A stretch of 64,000 bases of DNA from Motilibacter rhizosphaerae (GCF_004216915.1 NZ_SGXD01000003.1:690222-754221); one strand, 5' to 3'. Shown: positions 1-8,695, counted from the first letter of the stretch. A program made the numbers and translations. Notes: generated by a model from the sequence alone, not told the origin.

Positions 1-1
1 C

Positions 2-250
2 GCGGTCGAGCTCACCCAGCAGAACCGCCGCGCGCTGCTCGTGCCGCCGATGTTCGCGCACGGCTACCTCACCCTGACCGACGACGCCGAGGTCGTCTAC
101 CAGGTGAGCGAGACCTACACCCCGGGCACCGAGCGCGGCCTGCGCTACGACGACCCGGCGCTGGGCATCGACTGGCCGGTCGAGGTCGCCGTCATCAGCG
201 CCAAGGACGCGGCCTGGCCGCTGCTCTCGGAGCAGGGGATCTCGGCGTGA
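2..250 (+). CDS. dTDP-4-dehydrorhamnose 3,5-epimerase-like protein, C-terminal part
   Basis: Only the last 82 residues are in the window; the start lies to the left. Visible landmarks are a 'PPMFAHGYLTL' strand, a 'VVYQVSETYTPGTERGLRYDD' segment and a 'GIDWP...ISAKD' ending, the usual C-terminal pattern of the RmlC cupin family, which epimerises C3 and C5 of dTDP-4-keto-6-deoxyglucose on the way to dTDP-rhamnose. The stop overlaps the next start by 4 bases (GTGA), so the two are translationally coupled. The catalytic N-terminal part is not visible, so the exact nucleotide-sugar substrate is inferred. RmlC-like proteins acting on other NDP-sugars end the same way. Confidence 0.8.
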   Translation, partial: AVELTQQNRRALLVPPMFAHGYLTLTDDAEVVYQVSETYTPGTERGLRYDDPALGIDWPVEVAVISAKDAAWPLLSEQGISA

Positions 251-1536
251 TCCTCGTCGACACCGCGCTCAAGCAGCGCGCGGCCGAGGGGCGGCCCATC
301 CGCGTCGGGATGATCGGCGCGGGCTTCATGGGCCGCGGCGTGGCCAACCAGATCATCAACTACACCGAGGGCATGGAGCTGGTCGCGGTCTCGAACCGCC
401 GGCTCGAGGGCGCCGTCCGGGCGTACGCCGAGGCGGGCGTCGACGAGACCGCGACGGTCTCCGACGCGGCCGGTGTCAGCGACGCGGTCCGGCGCGGAGT
501 GCCTGCGGTCACGGAGGACCCGTTCGCGCTGGTCGACGCCGAGGGCATCGACGTCCTCTGCGACGTCACCGGCGCGGTGGAGTTCGGCGCGCGGGTGACG
601 CTCGCCGCCTTCGCGGCCGGCAAGCACATGGTGACGATGAACGCCGAGCTCGACGGCACCGTCGGCCCGCTGCTCAAGGTGCTCGCCGAGCAGGCCGGGG
701 TCATCTTCTCCGGCGTCGACGGCGACCAGCCGGGCGTGGAGGTCAACCTCTTCCGCTTCGTCACGCAGCTCGGCCTCACGCCGCTGGTGATGGGCAACAT
801 CAAGGGCCTGCAGGACCCCTACCGCAACCCCACCACCCAAGAGGGGTTCGCCAAGCAGTGGGGCCAGGACCCGGCCATGGTGACGAGCTTCGCCGACGGC
901 ACGAAGGTGTCGTTCGAGCAGGCGATCGTCGCCAACGCCACGGGGATGACGGTGGCGAAGCGCGGCATGGGCGGTGCGGACCACCGCGGCCATGTCGACG
1001 AGCTCACCACGGCGTACGACGTCGAGGAGCTGAAGAAGCTCGGCGGTGTCGTCGACTACGTCGTCGGGGCCAAGCCCGGGCCGGGCGTCTTCTGCCTCGC
1101 CACCGTCGAGGACCCGAAGCAGCGCCACATGCTCAACCTCTACAAGCTCGGCGAGGGGCCGCTCTACAGCTTCTACACGCCGTACCACCTGTGCCACTTC
1201 GAGGTCCCGACCTCGCTCGCCCGGGCGGTCCTCTTCGGCGACGCGCCGATCGTCGCCGCGGGGGCCCCGCAGGTCGAGGTCGTCGCGACGGCGAAGGTCG
1301 ACCTCAAGGCCGGGCAGGTCCTCGACGGGCTCGGGGAGTACCACACCTACGGCGAGGCCGAGGCGGCCGACGTCACCGCCCGCGAGCGGCTGCTGCCGAT
1401 GGGCGTGGCCGAGGGGTGCACCCTCGTGCGCGACGTGCCCAAGGACGCGACCCTGACCTACGACGACGTCATCGTCCCGGAGGGTCGCCTCATCGACGAC
1501 CTCCGCCGGCGGCAGGCGGAGCACTTCGGGGCGTAG
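247..1536 (+). CDS. NAD(P)-binding oxidoreductase with C-terminal SAF domain
   Basis: A 429-residue protein. A Rossmann dinucleotide-binding motif GAGFMG lies at residues 24-29 after a short N-terminal extension. The middle resembles homoserine dehydrogenase/DapB-like folds. The C-terminal ~80 residues (from about 350, 'KVDLKAGQVLDGLGEYHTYG') match the SAF/antifreeze-like domain of sialate synthases and altronate dehydratases. It is coupled to the RmlC-like gene by a 4-base overlap, which points to modified nucleotide-sugar or surface-glycan metabolism. The exact reaction is not known to me; homologues are usually called only 'oxidoreductase' or 'SAF domain protein'. The GTG start is fixed by the overlap. 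Confidence 0.75.
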   Translation: MILVDTALKQRAAEGRPIRVGMIGAGFMGRGVANQIINYTEGMELVAVSNRRLEGAVRAYAEAGVDETATVSDAAGVSDAVRRGVPAVTEDPFALVDAEGIDVLCDVTGAVEFGARVTLAAFAAGKHMVTMNAELDGTVGPLLKVLAEQAGVIFSGVDGDQPGVEVNLFRFVTQLGLTPLVMGNIKGLQDPYRNPTTQEGFAKQWGQDPAMVTSFADGTKVSFEQAIVANATGMTVAKRGMGGADHRGHVDELTTAYDVEELKKLGGVVDYVVGAKPGPGVFCLATVEDPKQRHMLNLYKLGEGPLYSFYTPYHLCHFEVPTSLARAVLFGDAPIVAAGAPQVEVVATAKVDLKAGQVLDGLGEYHTYGEAEAADVTARERLLPMGVAEGCTLVRDVPKDATLTYDDVIVPEGRLIDDLRRRQAEHFGA

Positions 1537-1577
1537 GAGCACCGGCGCGGCAGGGGGTCCTGCGGCGCGAGCACGTG

Positions 1578-1612
1578 GCAGAGGGGGCGTCCCGCCGGGG
1601 CGCCCCCTCTGC
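1578..1612. terminator. Hairpin terminator between convergent genes
   Basis: Perfect 12-bp stem GCAGAGGGGGCG / CGCCCCCTCTGC around an 11-base loop. It lies just after the oxidoreductase stop and before the convergent GT2 end, so it can serve both strands. No U-tract follows, as is common in GC-rich actinobacteria. Confidence 0.7.
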
Positions 1613-1622
1613 TGTGGGTGCT

Positions 1623-1664
1623 GGGCTGTGCGTGCCGGGCCGTGCGTGCCGGGCTGTGCGTGCC
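1623..1664. repeat. Three tandem 14-bp units
   Basis: Three head-to-tail copies of GGGCTGTGCGTGCC; the middle copy has C instead of T at position 5. A partial fourth unit (GGGCT) runs into the 3' end of the convergent glycosyltransferase gene. It looks like simple tandem expansion in a short intergenic gap; no function is evident. Confidence 0.75.
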
Positions 1665-1668
1665 GGGC

Positions 1669-2664
1669 TCAGCCGCGGGTGCCGGACTGGCCGCGCACCC
1701 GCTGGGCCAGCGCGAGCGCGCGCCCGGTGGGGAACGGCGCGGCCGCCAGCGCGTACGCCGCGAGGGCGCGCGGAGAGGCACCGCCGCGCAGCACCGGCCC
1801 GAGGACGGAGCGCGCGCCCGCCCGGTCGCCCTCGCGCAGCAGGGTGATCCCGAGACCGGTGCGCCAGTGGCGCGCCTCGCGCTCGAGCTCCGGACGCAGG
1901 TCCGCGGTGGCGGGGTCGGCCAGGAAGCGGTCGTAGCAGTAGCTCAGCGCCCGGTCGTAGCGCGCGCCCGAGGTGATGGACTGGCCGTGGTAGCGGTAGC
2001 GCGTGAGCCGCTCCGGGGTGAACCACGCCCCCGACCCGTCGCGGGCGGCGAGGTAGCCGATCCAGAGGTCGTAGTTGGTGCCGACCTCCTCCGGGAAGTC
2101 GGACCAGTCGACCGCCGAGGAGCGGAACACCGTCGACATCGCCACCGGCACGGCGCGCTCGAGGACGGCCTGGCGCAGGAACGGTCGCAGGACCCCCTCG
2201 CTGAGCGAGGAACGCCCCCAGGCACGGGAGTTCTCCTCCGTGCCCTCCGGGTCGACGACGCCCTTCTCGTCGATGAGCCAGTGGTCGCTGAAGGCGACGG
2301 AGAGGGTGGGGTCGGCCTCGAGCGGCGGCACCAGCCGCTCGAGGAAGGTGGGCTCGTAGACGTCGTCGTCGTGCAGCGTCGTGAGCAGCGCCGCCCGCGC
2401 GTCCTGGTACGCGTTGAGCGCGTTGCGCGTCGCGCCGACGTTGCCCTCCGCGTTGGTGCGGTAGCGGATGCGCGGGTCGGCGTAGGACTCGAGCAGCTCG
2501 CGCGTCGCCGGCGAGGAGGCGTTGTCCGACACGAGGAGCTCGAACTCGCCGAGGGTCTGCGCGAGCGCGCTCTCCACGGCCTCGCGGATGTAGTCCATCC
2601 GCAGGTAGGTCGGCATGACGATCGTCACGCGCGGTGCGCCCGCGGCTCGGGAGCGGTCGGCCAC
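1669..2664 (-). CDS. Family 2 glycosyltransferase
   Basis: 331 residues from the GTG at 2664, chosen because a GGGGGGAC ribosome-binding sequence sits just upstream; an ATG at 2733 in the same frame has none. The N-terminus 'RVTIVMPTYLRMDYI' and the 'VSDNAS' loop are typical of the GT-A fold. The acidic LHDDD motif (D99-D101) should bind the metal and nucleotide-sugar phosphate. No membrane segment is visible, so it is probably a cytoplasmic enzyme adding a sugar to a surface glycan. Its 3' end faces the oxidoreductase across a hairpin. Divergent from the PIG-L/GT4 pair. Donor and acceptor cannot be told from sequence. Confidence 0.88.
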   Translation of the reverse strand: MADRSRAAGAPRVTIVMPTYLRMDYIREAVESALAQTLGEFELLVSDNASSPATRELLESYADPRIRYRTNAEGNVGATRNALNAYQDARAALLTTLHDDDVYEPTFLERLVPPLEADPTLSVAFSDHWLIDEKGVVDPEGTEENSRAWGRSSLSEGVLRPFLRQAVLERAVPVAMSTVFRSSAVDWSDFPEEVGTNYDLWIGYLAARDGSGAWFTPERLTRYRYHGQSITSGARYDRALSYCYDRFLADPATADLRPELEREARHWRTGLGITLLREGDRAGARSVLGPVLRGGASPRALAAYALAAAPFPTGRALALAQRVRGQSGTRG

Positions 2665-2824
2665 TCGTCCCCCCGGAGTCGGCTGCGGCCAGCCTAGCGG
2701 CCTGCTCGCGGCGCGGGAGGAGTGTTGCTCCATCCGAGGGAGTCTGCCCGGGAACGACGTGACTTGCCTATGCTCGTACCGAGGGGACGGTCGGGGGGCC
2801 GTGCCGGCGAGGGGGGATCACGAC

Positions 2825-3685
2825 GTGGGACTCGCGTCCGCAGCGCGCCGTGCTGCGGTGCCCGCCCAGCGCGGCAGCCGCGCCCTCTGGGAGCGCCGCG
2901 GCACCGACCGCACCGCGCAGATCGCCTCCACCAGCGCGCTCGTCGTCGCCCCGCACGCCGACGACGAGACCCTCGGCTGCGCCGTCACGATCATGCGCAA
3001 GCGGGCCGCCGGGAGCCGGGTCCGGGTGCTCGTCGTCAGCGACGGCGCGTACTCCCTCGACACCGCCCCGCACACCCACCCCGAGCTCGTCGCCCTGCGC
3101 GAGCAGGAGGCGCGGACCGCGGCCGGACTGCTCGGCGTCGCCGCCGAGGACGTCTCCTTCGGCGGCCTGCCCGACGGCGGTCTCGCCCAGCGCCGCGACG
3201 AGGTGCGCGCCCTGCTGGAGCGCGCCCTGGCGGAGGAGCGACCGGAGCAGCTGCTCGTGCCGGTCTCCTGCGACGGCCACCCCGACCACGACGCGGTGAG
3301 CCGCGTGGCGGCCGAGCTCGTGGCCGACCTCGCTACCCAGCCGGGCGAGCCGCCCGTCGAGCTGCTGGAGTACCCCGTCTGGATGTGGACGCACTGGCCG
3401 TTCACCAGCCCCGCCGGCGGCGCGGGGCCGGCGCAGCGCGCGCTCGGGCTGCCCCGCCGGCTCTCCTCGCCCCGCCCGTACCTCGTGAGCACGGCGGGCC
3501 ACCTCGAGCAGAAGCGGGCGGTCGTGGCGGCGTACAAGACCCAGGTCGAGCCGTACGGCGGGGAGGTCGCGCTCTCCCCGGCGTTCCTGGCGCACTTCCT
3601 GGGGCCGTGGGAGGTCCTGCTGCCGGGCGGGTCCATGAGCCACTTGGGGAGCCACCTGGGGGACCACCTCGGGAGCAGCGCGTGA
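2825..3685 (+). CDS. PIG-L (LmbE) family N-acetylsugar deacetylase
   Basis: 286 residues from the GTG at 2825, preceded by a GGGGGG ribosome-binding run. The zinc-site motif AHADDE is present at 43-48 (H44, D46/D47) and the second ligand motif HPDH at 152-155, both typical of LmbE/MshB/GlcNAc-PI deacetylases that remove N-acetyl groups from sugars. The stop overlaps the GT4 start by 4 bases (GTGA), so deacetylase and transferase are probably made together. MshB (mycothiol) is a relative, but the glycosyltransferase context argues for a polysaccharide or glycolipid substrate. The long in-frame extension upstream of 2825 overlaps the divergent gene and is unlikely to be translated. Confidence 0.85.
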   Translation: MGLASAARRAAVPAQRGSRALWERRGTDRTAQIASTSALVVAPHADDETLGCAVTIMRKRAAGSRVRVLVVSDGAYSLDTAPHTHPELVALREQEARTAAGLLGVAAEDVSFGGLPDGGLAQRRDEVRALLERALAEERPEQLLVPVSCDGHPDHDAVSRVAAELVADLATQPGEPPVELLEYPVWMWTHWPFTSPAGGAGPAQRALGLPRRLSSPRPYLVSTAGHLEQKRAVVAAYKTQVEPYGGEVALSPAFLAHFLGPWEVLLPGGSMSHLGSHLGDHLGSSA

Positions 3686-5001
3686 AGGTGCTCATGATGA
3701 CCCACGACGTCGGCCTCGTCGGGGGGATCGAGCGCAGCCTGCTGCTCGCCGCCGGCGCGCTGGTGGACCAGGGCCACACCGTCTACCTCGCGCACGGCGA
3801 GGGCACGGTCGGCCCCGACGCGCCCTTCGCGGAGTCGCTGTTCCTGCCCGCCTTCTTCGACCGCGGCCCCAAGTGGGAGAGCCGCCAGGTGCGCAGGGAG
3901 GTCCGCCGCCTGCGGGACTTCGTGCGGGACAACGGCGTGGAGCTGCTGCACGTCCACGGGATCCCGCGCAACGCCGTGCAGTTCCGGCTGCCGCGCATCG
4001 CGCCGACGGTGACGACGTACCACAACCTCTCCTGCCCCAACACTGCGCGCTACCAGTGGGGTCCGCGCCAGCCCTGCAGCCGCACCATCGGCGTCTCGTG
4101 CGTCACCACCGGCTACCGCCGCCTCGGCTGCGGGCGCGTGGGCGACGGGAGCCCCCTCGGGCTGCTGCAGTTCCTGCGCGGCATGCAGCAGGACCGGCGG
4201 ATGCGCGCCGCCGTGCGCCGCTCGGACCGCATTGTCGCCCCGAGCGCGTGGACCCGCGACCTGCTCGTCAGCGAGGGTGCCGACCCGGCGCGCGTCGACG
4301 TCGTCGCGCCGCCCATCACGACGTTCGCCCGGCGCACCCCGCCCGACGCGCAGCGGGTGCCGCTCGTCAGCTACGTCGGGCGCCTCGTCGACTTCAAGGG
4401 GGTGGACGTCGTGCTGCGCGCCTCGCAGGCGATCGACGTCCCCCACCGGGTGGTCATCGCCGGTGACGGTCCCGTCCGCGGCGAGCTCGAGGCGCTCGCC
4501 GCCGAGCTCGGGATCGCCGAGCGCGTCGAGTTCGTCGGCAGCGTCTCGCCGGAGGCGGCGCAGGAGCTGCGCGAGGCCAGCGCGGTCGTGGCCGTCCCGT
4601 CGCTGGTGCCGGAGACGTTCTGCATGGCCGGGCCGGAGGCGCTGGCCGTCGGCACCCCCGTCGTGGCGCACGCGGTCGGCGGCATGGGCGCCTGGATCTC
4701 GCAGGGCGGCCCGTTGGTCTCGGTCGCCGGGCTCTCCGAGGTCGGCGACTGGACGGCGCTGCTGCGCGAGCGGCTGCTGGCGGCACCCGACGGCGGCGAC
4801 CGCCGTCGGGTCGAGTCGCGCATCCGTGCCGGGCTCTCGGTGCAGGCGCACACCGCCGCGCTGCTCGAGGTCTACGCCGCCGCGCTCGGCGCGGCGCCGC
4901 ACCGGCCCGAGGCGGCGACCCGCGTGCCGGTCGGTGCGATGGCCGCCCTGCTGCCGCTGCTCGCCCTCGTCGCCCTCCTGGGCGGACTGGTCCTGGCGTA
5001 G
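3682..5001 (+). CDS. Family 4 glycosyltransferase with C-terminal hydrophobic tail
   Basis: 439 residues. The N-terminus 'VLMMTHDVGLVGGIERS' is the glycine-rich GT-B acceptor-side loop. The C-terminal half has 'YVGRLVDFKG' and the E-x7-E motif in 'PETFCMAGPEALAVGTP' that contacts the NDP-sugar. A cysteine-containing insert lies around residues 115-160. The last ~25 residues are a single hydrophobic helix following 'RVPVGAMAALL', which would anchor the enzyme to the membrane from its C-terminus; this is unusual for GT4 enzymes, which usually bind membranes peripherally. Coupled to the PIG-L gene by a GTGA overlap. A frameshifted relative of its N-terminus lies at 8696-8846. Confidence 0.88.
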   Translation: MKVLMMTHDVGLVGGIERSLLLAAGALVDQGHTVYLAHGEGTVGPDAPFAESLFLPAFFDRGPKWESRQVRREVRRLRDFVRDNGVELLHVHGIPRNAVQFRLPRIAPTVTTYHNLSCPNTARYQWGPRQPCSRTIGVSCVTTGYRRLGCGRVGDGSPLGLLQFLRGMQQDRRMRAAVRRSDRIVAPSAWTRDLLVSEGADPARVDVVAPPITTFARRTPPDAQRVPLVSYVGRLVDFKGVDVVLRASQAIDVPHRVVIAGDGPVRGELEALAAELGIAERVEFVGSVSPEAAQELREASAVVAVPSLVPETFCMAGPEALAVGTPVVAHAVGGMGAWISQGGPLVSVAGLSEVGDWTALLRERLLAAPDGGDRRRVESRIRAGLSVQAHTAALLEVYAAALGAAPHRPEAATRVPVGAMAALLPLLALVALLGGLVLA

Positions 5002-5039
5002 CCCCGCCCGGGGCGGCACGGGTCTGGGACGATCCTCCT

Positions 5040-5597
5040 GTGGACCTGCGCGCTGGTGAGGACGGGGTCCTCGTGCTGTGCACCGCCAACCGGTGCCGCT
5101 CCCCGATCGCCGCCGCCCTGCTCGCGGGCCTGCTCGGCGACGTGCCCGCGGTGTCGTCCGCGGGGTTCCTCGAGCCGGGGCTGCCCGTCCCGCCCGAGGG
5201 GGTGGCCGCGCTGCCGGCCTGCGCCCCGGAGCTCGCCGCGCACCGCAGCAGGCGCGTCGACGCGGCGGCGCTGACGGCCGCCGGTCTCGTCGTCACCATG
5301 GAGCGGGCCCACGTCCGCGACGCGGCCGTGCTGGCGCCGGCCTGCTGGCCCCGCACCTTCCCGCTCGTCGACCTCGCCGCCCGCGTGCAGCGCGTCGGAG
5401 GGCGCCTGCCCGGCGAGGGGCTGCGCGCGTACGCCGCCAGGCTGCACGAGGGCCGGCGGCTGGACTCGGTGCTGCGCGGGAGCGCGGCGGACGACGTGGC
5501 CGACCCCATGGGGCAGTCCGGCGCGGCGTACGTCCGGACGGCGGAGGAGCTGCGCCGCCTGCTCGAGCCGGTGGCCGCGGCGCTGCGGCCCCGCTAG
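5040..5597 (+). CDS. Low-molecular-weight protein tyrosine phosphatase family
   Basis: 185 residues. The P-loop CTANRCRS begins at C14 (nucleophile) with R20 completing CX5R. The general-acid Asp is probably D155 in 'VADPMGQ'. This is the LMW-PTP fold, cytoplasmic and cysteine-dependent. In capsule loci such enzymes (Wzb, Ptp) dephosphorylate the polysaccharide co-polymerase kinase or sugar transferases; a glycosylphosphotransferase is convergent to it here, but no BY-kinase is visible in the window. The P-loop (CTANRC) departs from the common CxGNxCR pattern, so activity should not be assumed. The GTG start at 5040 has a weak ribosome-binding site; the motif lies too near the N-terminus for a much later start. 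Confidence 0.8.
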   Translation: MDLRAGEDGVLVLCTANRCRSPIAAALLAGLLGDVPAVSSAGFLEPGLPVPPEGVAALPACAPELAAHRSRRVDAAALTAAGLVVTMERAHVRDAAVLAPACWPRTFPLVDLAARVQRVGGRLPGEGLRAYAARLHEGRRLDSVLRGSAADDVADPMGQSGAAYVRTAEELRRLLEPVAAALRPR

Positions 5598-5619
5598 CGC
5601 GGACTCGGAGGGGGACGGG

Positions 5620-7158
5620 CTAGTAGGCGCCGTGGCTGAACAGCACGGCGGACGCGGTGCGCACGAGGATGACGAGGTCGTACGCGAACGACCAGTTCTC
5701 GACGTAGCGCAGGTCGAGCCGCACCGACTCCTCCCAGCTGAGGTCGGAGCGCCCGCTCACCTGCCACAGCCCGGTGACGCCGGGCTTGACGAGCAGCCGG
5801 CGGCGCACGTCGCCCGGGTAGAGCGCGACCTCGCGCGGCAGCGGCGGGCGCGGACCCACCAGCGACATGTGGCCGAGCAGGACGTTGACCAGCTGGGGCA
5901 GCTCGTCGAGCGAGGTCTTGCGCAGCAGCCGGCCGACGCGGGTGACCCGCGGGTCGTCGCGGACCTTGAACAGCAGCCCGCTGCCCTCGTCCTGCTCGGC
6001 GAGCTCGCCGACGAGCGCGTCGGCGCCCGTGACCATGCTGCGGAACTTCCACATCGTGAACTCGCGCCCGCGGACGCCCACCCGGCGCTGGCGGAACAGC
6101 GCGCCTCCGGGGCTGTCGAAGCGGACGGCGACGGCGACGGCGAGCAGCACCGGGGAGAGCACGAGCAGCGCCACGGCGGCGACGGCGCGGTCGAAGGCCG
6201 CCTTCGCCAGGCGGCGCGAGCCGCGCAGCTCCGGCGCCTCGACGTGGATGAGCGGCACGCCGCAGACGGGGCGGATGCCGACGCGCGGGCCGACCGCCTC
6301 CATGACGCCGGGCGCGACGAGCAGCTCGGCCCCGAGCTCCTCGAGCCCCCACCCGATGCGCCGCAGCGCCTCGGCGTCGAGCTCGGGGCAGCTGAGGACG
6401 ACGACCGTGTCCACGGCGAGCGCCTCCGCGACCCGCACGACGTCGGCGAACGACCCCTCGACGGGGACGTCGACCTCCGCGAGGCGCCCGGCCTCGGCGC
6501 GCTGCGGCAGGCACGCCGCGACGACGTCCATGCCGTGGTACGGCGAGCGGGCCAGGGTGCTCGTCAGCCAGACGAGGCCCTCGGGGTGCCCGACCACGAG
6601 GACGCGGTCGCGGTCGAGGCCGCGCGCCCGGCGCCGGTGCGTGCGCCGGCGCAGCGCCCAGCGGGCGGCGAGGCTCAGCGAGACGGTGAGCGCGAGGGCG
6701 AGCAGGACCGGCGCGCGGGGCACGCTGGCGTCGAACGCCCAGGCCCCGGTGCCCACCAGGGCGGTGAGCGCCAGGCCGGCGACGCCGACGCGGCGGAACT
6801 CCTCCGAGCCGACGGAGGTGAAGCGGGTCTCGTAGCCGCGCAGGAGCACGACCACGAGGACCCAGGCCGCGGCGAGGGCCAGCACGGCGGCGGCGCTGGA
6901 CCACGCGGCGTGCCGGGCGGCGGCGAGCGCACCGGCGACCAGCGCGGCCGTGAGGTCGGCGGCCAGCAGGCGCGCCTGGTCGGCGTCGTGCCAGCGGCGC
7001 CCCGCCGGCGACGCGGGCACCGCCTGGCGCGGGATCGCCGGCAGGCCGGCGCGGGCGGTCAGCCCGGTCAGGCCGGTCAGCTCAGCCGGCTCCGGACGAC
7101 CGCGCCGCGGTCCCCCGAGCCTGGCCGAGTCGTCCGGCGAAGCGACGACGTCGGTCAT
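5620..7158 (-). CDS. Polyprenyl-phosphate glycosylphosphotransferase (WbaP/ExoY type)
   Basis: 512 residues from ATG 7158, with GGGGGGACACC directly upstream; an in-frame GTG at 7257 is less likely. Several N-terminal membrane helices (about 55-150) are followed by a Rossmann-like CoA-binding-type domain ('RVLVVGHPEGLVWL'). The C-terminal bacterial sugar-transferase domain (about 310-512) shows 'KFRSM', 'LRKTSLDELPQL', 'MSLVGPRP' and 'KPGVTGLWQVSGRS'. Members transfer a sugar-1-phosphate from a UDP-sugar to undecaprenyl phosphate at the inner membrane face, starting exopolysaccharide repeat-unit assembly. It is convergent to the LMW-PTP gene, and its promoter region is shared divergently with the GT at 7501. 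Confidence 0.92.
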   Translation of the reverse strand: MTDVVASPDDSARLGGPRRGRPEPAELTGLTGLTARAGLPAIPRQAVPASPAGRRWHDADQARLLAADLTAALVAGALAAARHAAWSSAAAVLALAAAWVLVVVLLRGYETRFTSVGSEEFRRVGVAGLALTALVGTGAWAFDASVPRAPVLLALALTVSLSLAARWALRRRTHRRRARGLDRDRVLVVGHPEGLVWLTSTLARSPYHGMDVVAACLPQRAEAGRLAEVDVPVEGSFADVVRVAEALAVDTVVVLSCPELDAEALRRIGWGLEELGAELLVAPGVMEAVGPRVGIRPVCGVPLIHVEAPELRGSRRLAKAAFDRAVAAVALLVLSPVLLAVAVAVRFDSPGGALFRQRRVGVRGREFTMWKFRSMVTGADALVGELAEQDEGSGLLFKVRDDPRVTRVGRLLRKTSLDELPQLVNVLLGHMSLVGPRPPLPREVALYPGDVRRRLLVKPGVTGLWQVSGRSDLSWEESVRLDLRYVENWSFAYDLVILVRTASAVLFSHGAY

Positions 7159-7500
7159 GGTGTCCCCCCCTGTGACGGCCCCCCGGCACGAGCCGCGCAC
7201 CGGGCGCGGCTCCGTCAACAGGGGGAAGTGTCGCACAAGCCGCACCTCCGTGCCCATGCTCCGAACGGTCCCTCCACCCGCTCGGGACCACGGTCGGCAC
7301 TCCTCGTGACGGCCTGCTCGCAGCCCGTACGGCTGCGTGACGGGCCGTCGGTCCGAACGGGGGACGCGTTCACCCGTCTGTCACACGACGTGCGGACAGG
7401 GCGTGCCGGGCGCCGGTAGGGTCTGTCACCAGGAGCACTGCTCAGCAGCCAGGGGTGGGGCGGAGCGGTCCGGAGCAGGCAGCGATTCCCGGGGGGGAAC
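7159..7500. other. Divergent intergenic region between sugar transferase and GT
   Basis: About 340 bases without a plausible gene. It carries the ribosome-binding sites of both flanking genes and one candidate promoter toward the plus strand (separate entry). I see no RNA gene, long palindrome or repeat in it. Short GC-rich inverted repeats around 7190-7212 are weak. Confidence 0.6.
7393..7422 (+). promoter_or_regulatory. Candidate promoter for the GT gene at 7501
   Basis: CGGACA (-35 like, 4 of 6) and TAGGGT (-10 like) separated by 18 bases, about 80 bases before the start codon. Pattern match only. Confidence 0.35.
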
Positions 7501-8688
7501 ATGACCAAGGTCGTCGTGGCTCACGACTACGTCTCCCAGCGCGGCGGTGCCGAGCGCGTCGCCCTGACGCTGCTGCGCACCTTCCCGGGGGCGCCGCTCG
7601 TCACGAGCGTCTACGACGCCGAGCAGACCTTCCCCGGCTTCCGGGCGCACGAGGTCCGCACCAGCCCGCTGCAGGCGGTGCCCGCGTTCCGCCGCGACCC
7701 GCGGCTCGCCCTCCCGCTGCTCGCCCCGGTGTGGAGCCGCACCCGGGTGACCCGCGCGGACGCCGACGTCGTCGTCGCCAGCTCGAGCGGCTGGGCCCAC
7801 GGGCTCGCCACCGACCCGGGCGTCGGGCTGGTCGTCTACTGCCACAACCCGGCCCGCTGGCTCTACCAGAGCGACGAGTACTTCGCCGGCCGCCGCGTCG
7901 GCGCCAAGGCCATCAGCACGTTCGGCTCGGCCCTGCGCCGCTGGGACGGGAGCCACGCCCGCCGCGCCACCCGCTACCTCGCCAACTCGTCCTCGGTCGC
8001 GCGGCGCATCCGCGACGCGTACGGCATCGAGGCCGAGGTGCTCCCGCCGCCCGTCTCCGTCGACACCGCGGGCCCGATGGACCCGGTGCCGGGCCTCGAG
8101 CCGGGCTTCCTGCTCACCGTCGCCCGCGGTCGCGGCTACAAGAACACGAGCGTGGTCGAGGAGGCCGTCGCCGGCCTGCCCGGCGAGCGCCTCGTCGTCG
8201 TCGGCTCGGCGACCGCCGACGAGCCCGCCGCCTCGTCCGCCGTCGTCCGCCTCGGCCGCGTCAGCGACGCCCGGCTGCGCTGGCTCTACGCCAACGCCCG
8301 CGCGCTCGTCAGCGTCTCGTTCGAGGACTTCGGGCTCACTCCGCTCGAGGCCAACGCCTTCGGCACCCCCGCGGTCCTGCTCCGCGCGGGCGGCTTCCTC
8401 GACACCCTCGCCGAGGGCGTCTCCGGGGTCTTCGTCGACGCCCCCGAGGTCGGCGCGGTCCGCTCCGCGGTCCGCTCGCTGCCCGACCTCGACGCCGACC
8501 GGATCCGGCTGCACGCCGCGACGTACTCGGAGGCGGCGTTCCGCGCCCGCCTGCACGAGGTCGTCGAGGACGTGGCCGCCGGCCGCAGCTCGCGCGAGCG
8601 GGTCATCGACCTGCGCGACTCGGCGCGCACCGTCCGCCTGCCCGGCCAGTCGTCAGCGGCGGCGTCCTCGCCGGTCGCGGGGGCCTGA
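7501..8688 (+). CDS. Family 4/1 glycosyltransferase
   Basis: 395 residues from an ATG with GGGGGG at 5-base spacing. The N-terminus 'VVVAHDYVSQRGGAERV' is the GT-B glycine loop; 'GLVVYCHNPARWLY' and the C-terminal E-x7-E ('FEDFGLTPLEANAFGTPAVL') match mannosyl/rhamnosyl-type GT4 enzymes. No membrane helix is visible, so it probably works at the cytoplasmic face on a polyprenyl-linked glycan started by the adjacent glycosylphosphotransferase. A decayed glycosyltransferase starts 8 bases after its stop, so the operon once continued. The sugar specificity is not readable. Confidence 0.9.
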   Translation: MTKVVVAHDYVSQRGGAERVALTLLRTFPGAPLVTSVYDAEQTFPGFRAHEVRTSPLQAVPAFRRDPRLALPLLAPVWSRTRVTRADADVVVASSSGWAHGLATDPGVGLVVYCHNPARWLYQSDEYFAGRRVGAKAISTFGSALRRWDGSHARRATRYLANSSSVARRIRDAYGIEAEVLPPPVSVDTAGPMDPVPGLEPGFLLTVARGRGYKNTSVVEEAVAGLPGERLVVVGSATADEPAASSAVVRLGRVSDARLRWLYANARALVSVSFEDFGLTPLEANAFGTPAVLLRAGGFLDTLAEGVSGVFVDAPEVGAVRSAVRSLPDLDADRIRLHAATYSEAAFRARLHEVVEDVAAGRSSRERVIDLRDSARTVRLPGQSSAAASSPVAGA

Positions 8689-8695
8689 GCCCCGG

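Noticed and set aside
145-1542. Long minus-strand open frame opposite the SAF oxidoreductase
   Set aside because: Composition is Arg/Ala/Gly/Val/Asp-biased with no motif; it is the GC-driven shadow of the plus-strand gene. The same applies to 2818-5019, 5632-7419, 10280-12694, 20269-24576 and 45108-47408.
1623-1664. 14-bp tandem repeats as iterons or an origin
   Set aside because: Only three units, no AT-rich stretch, no replication gene nearby.
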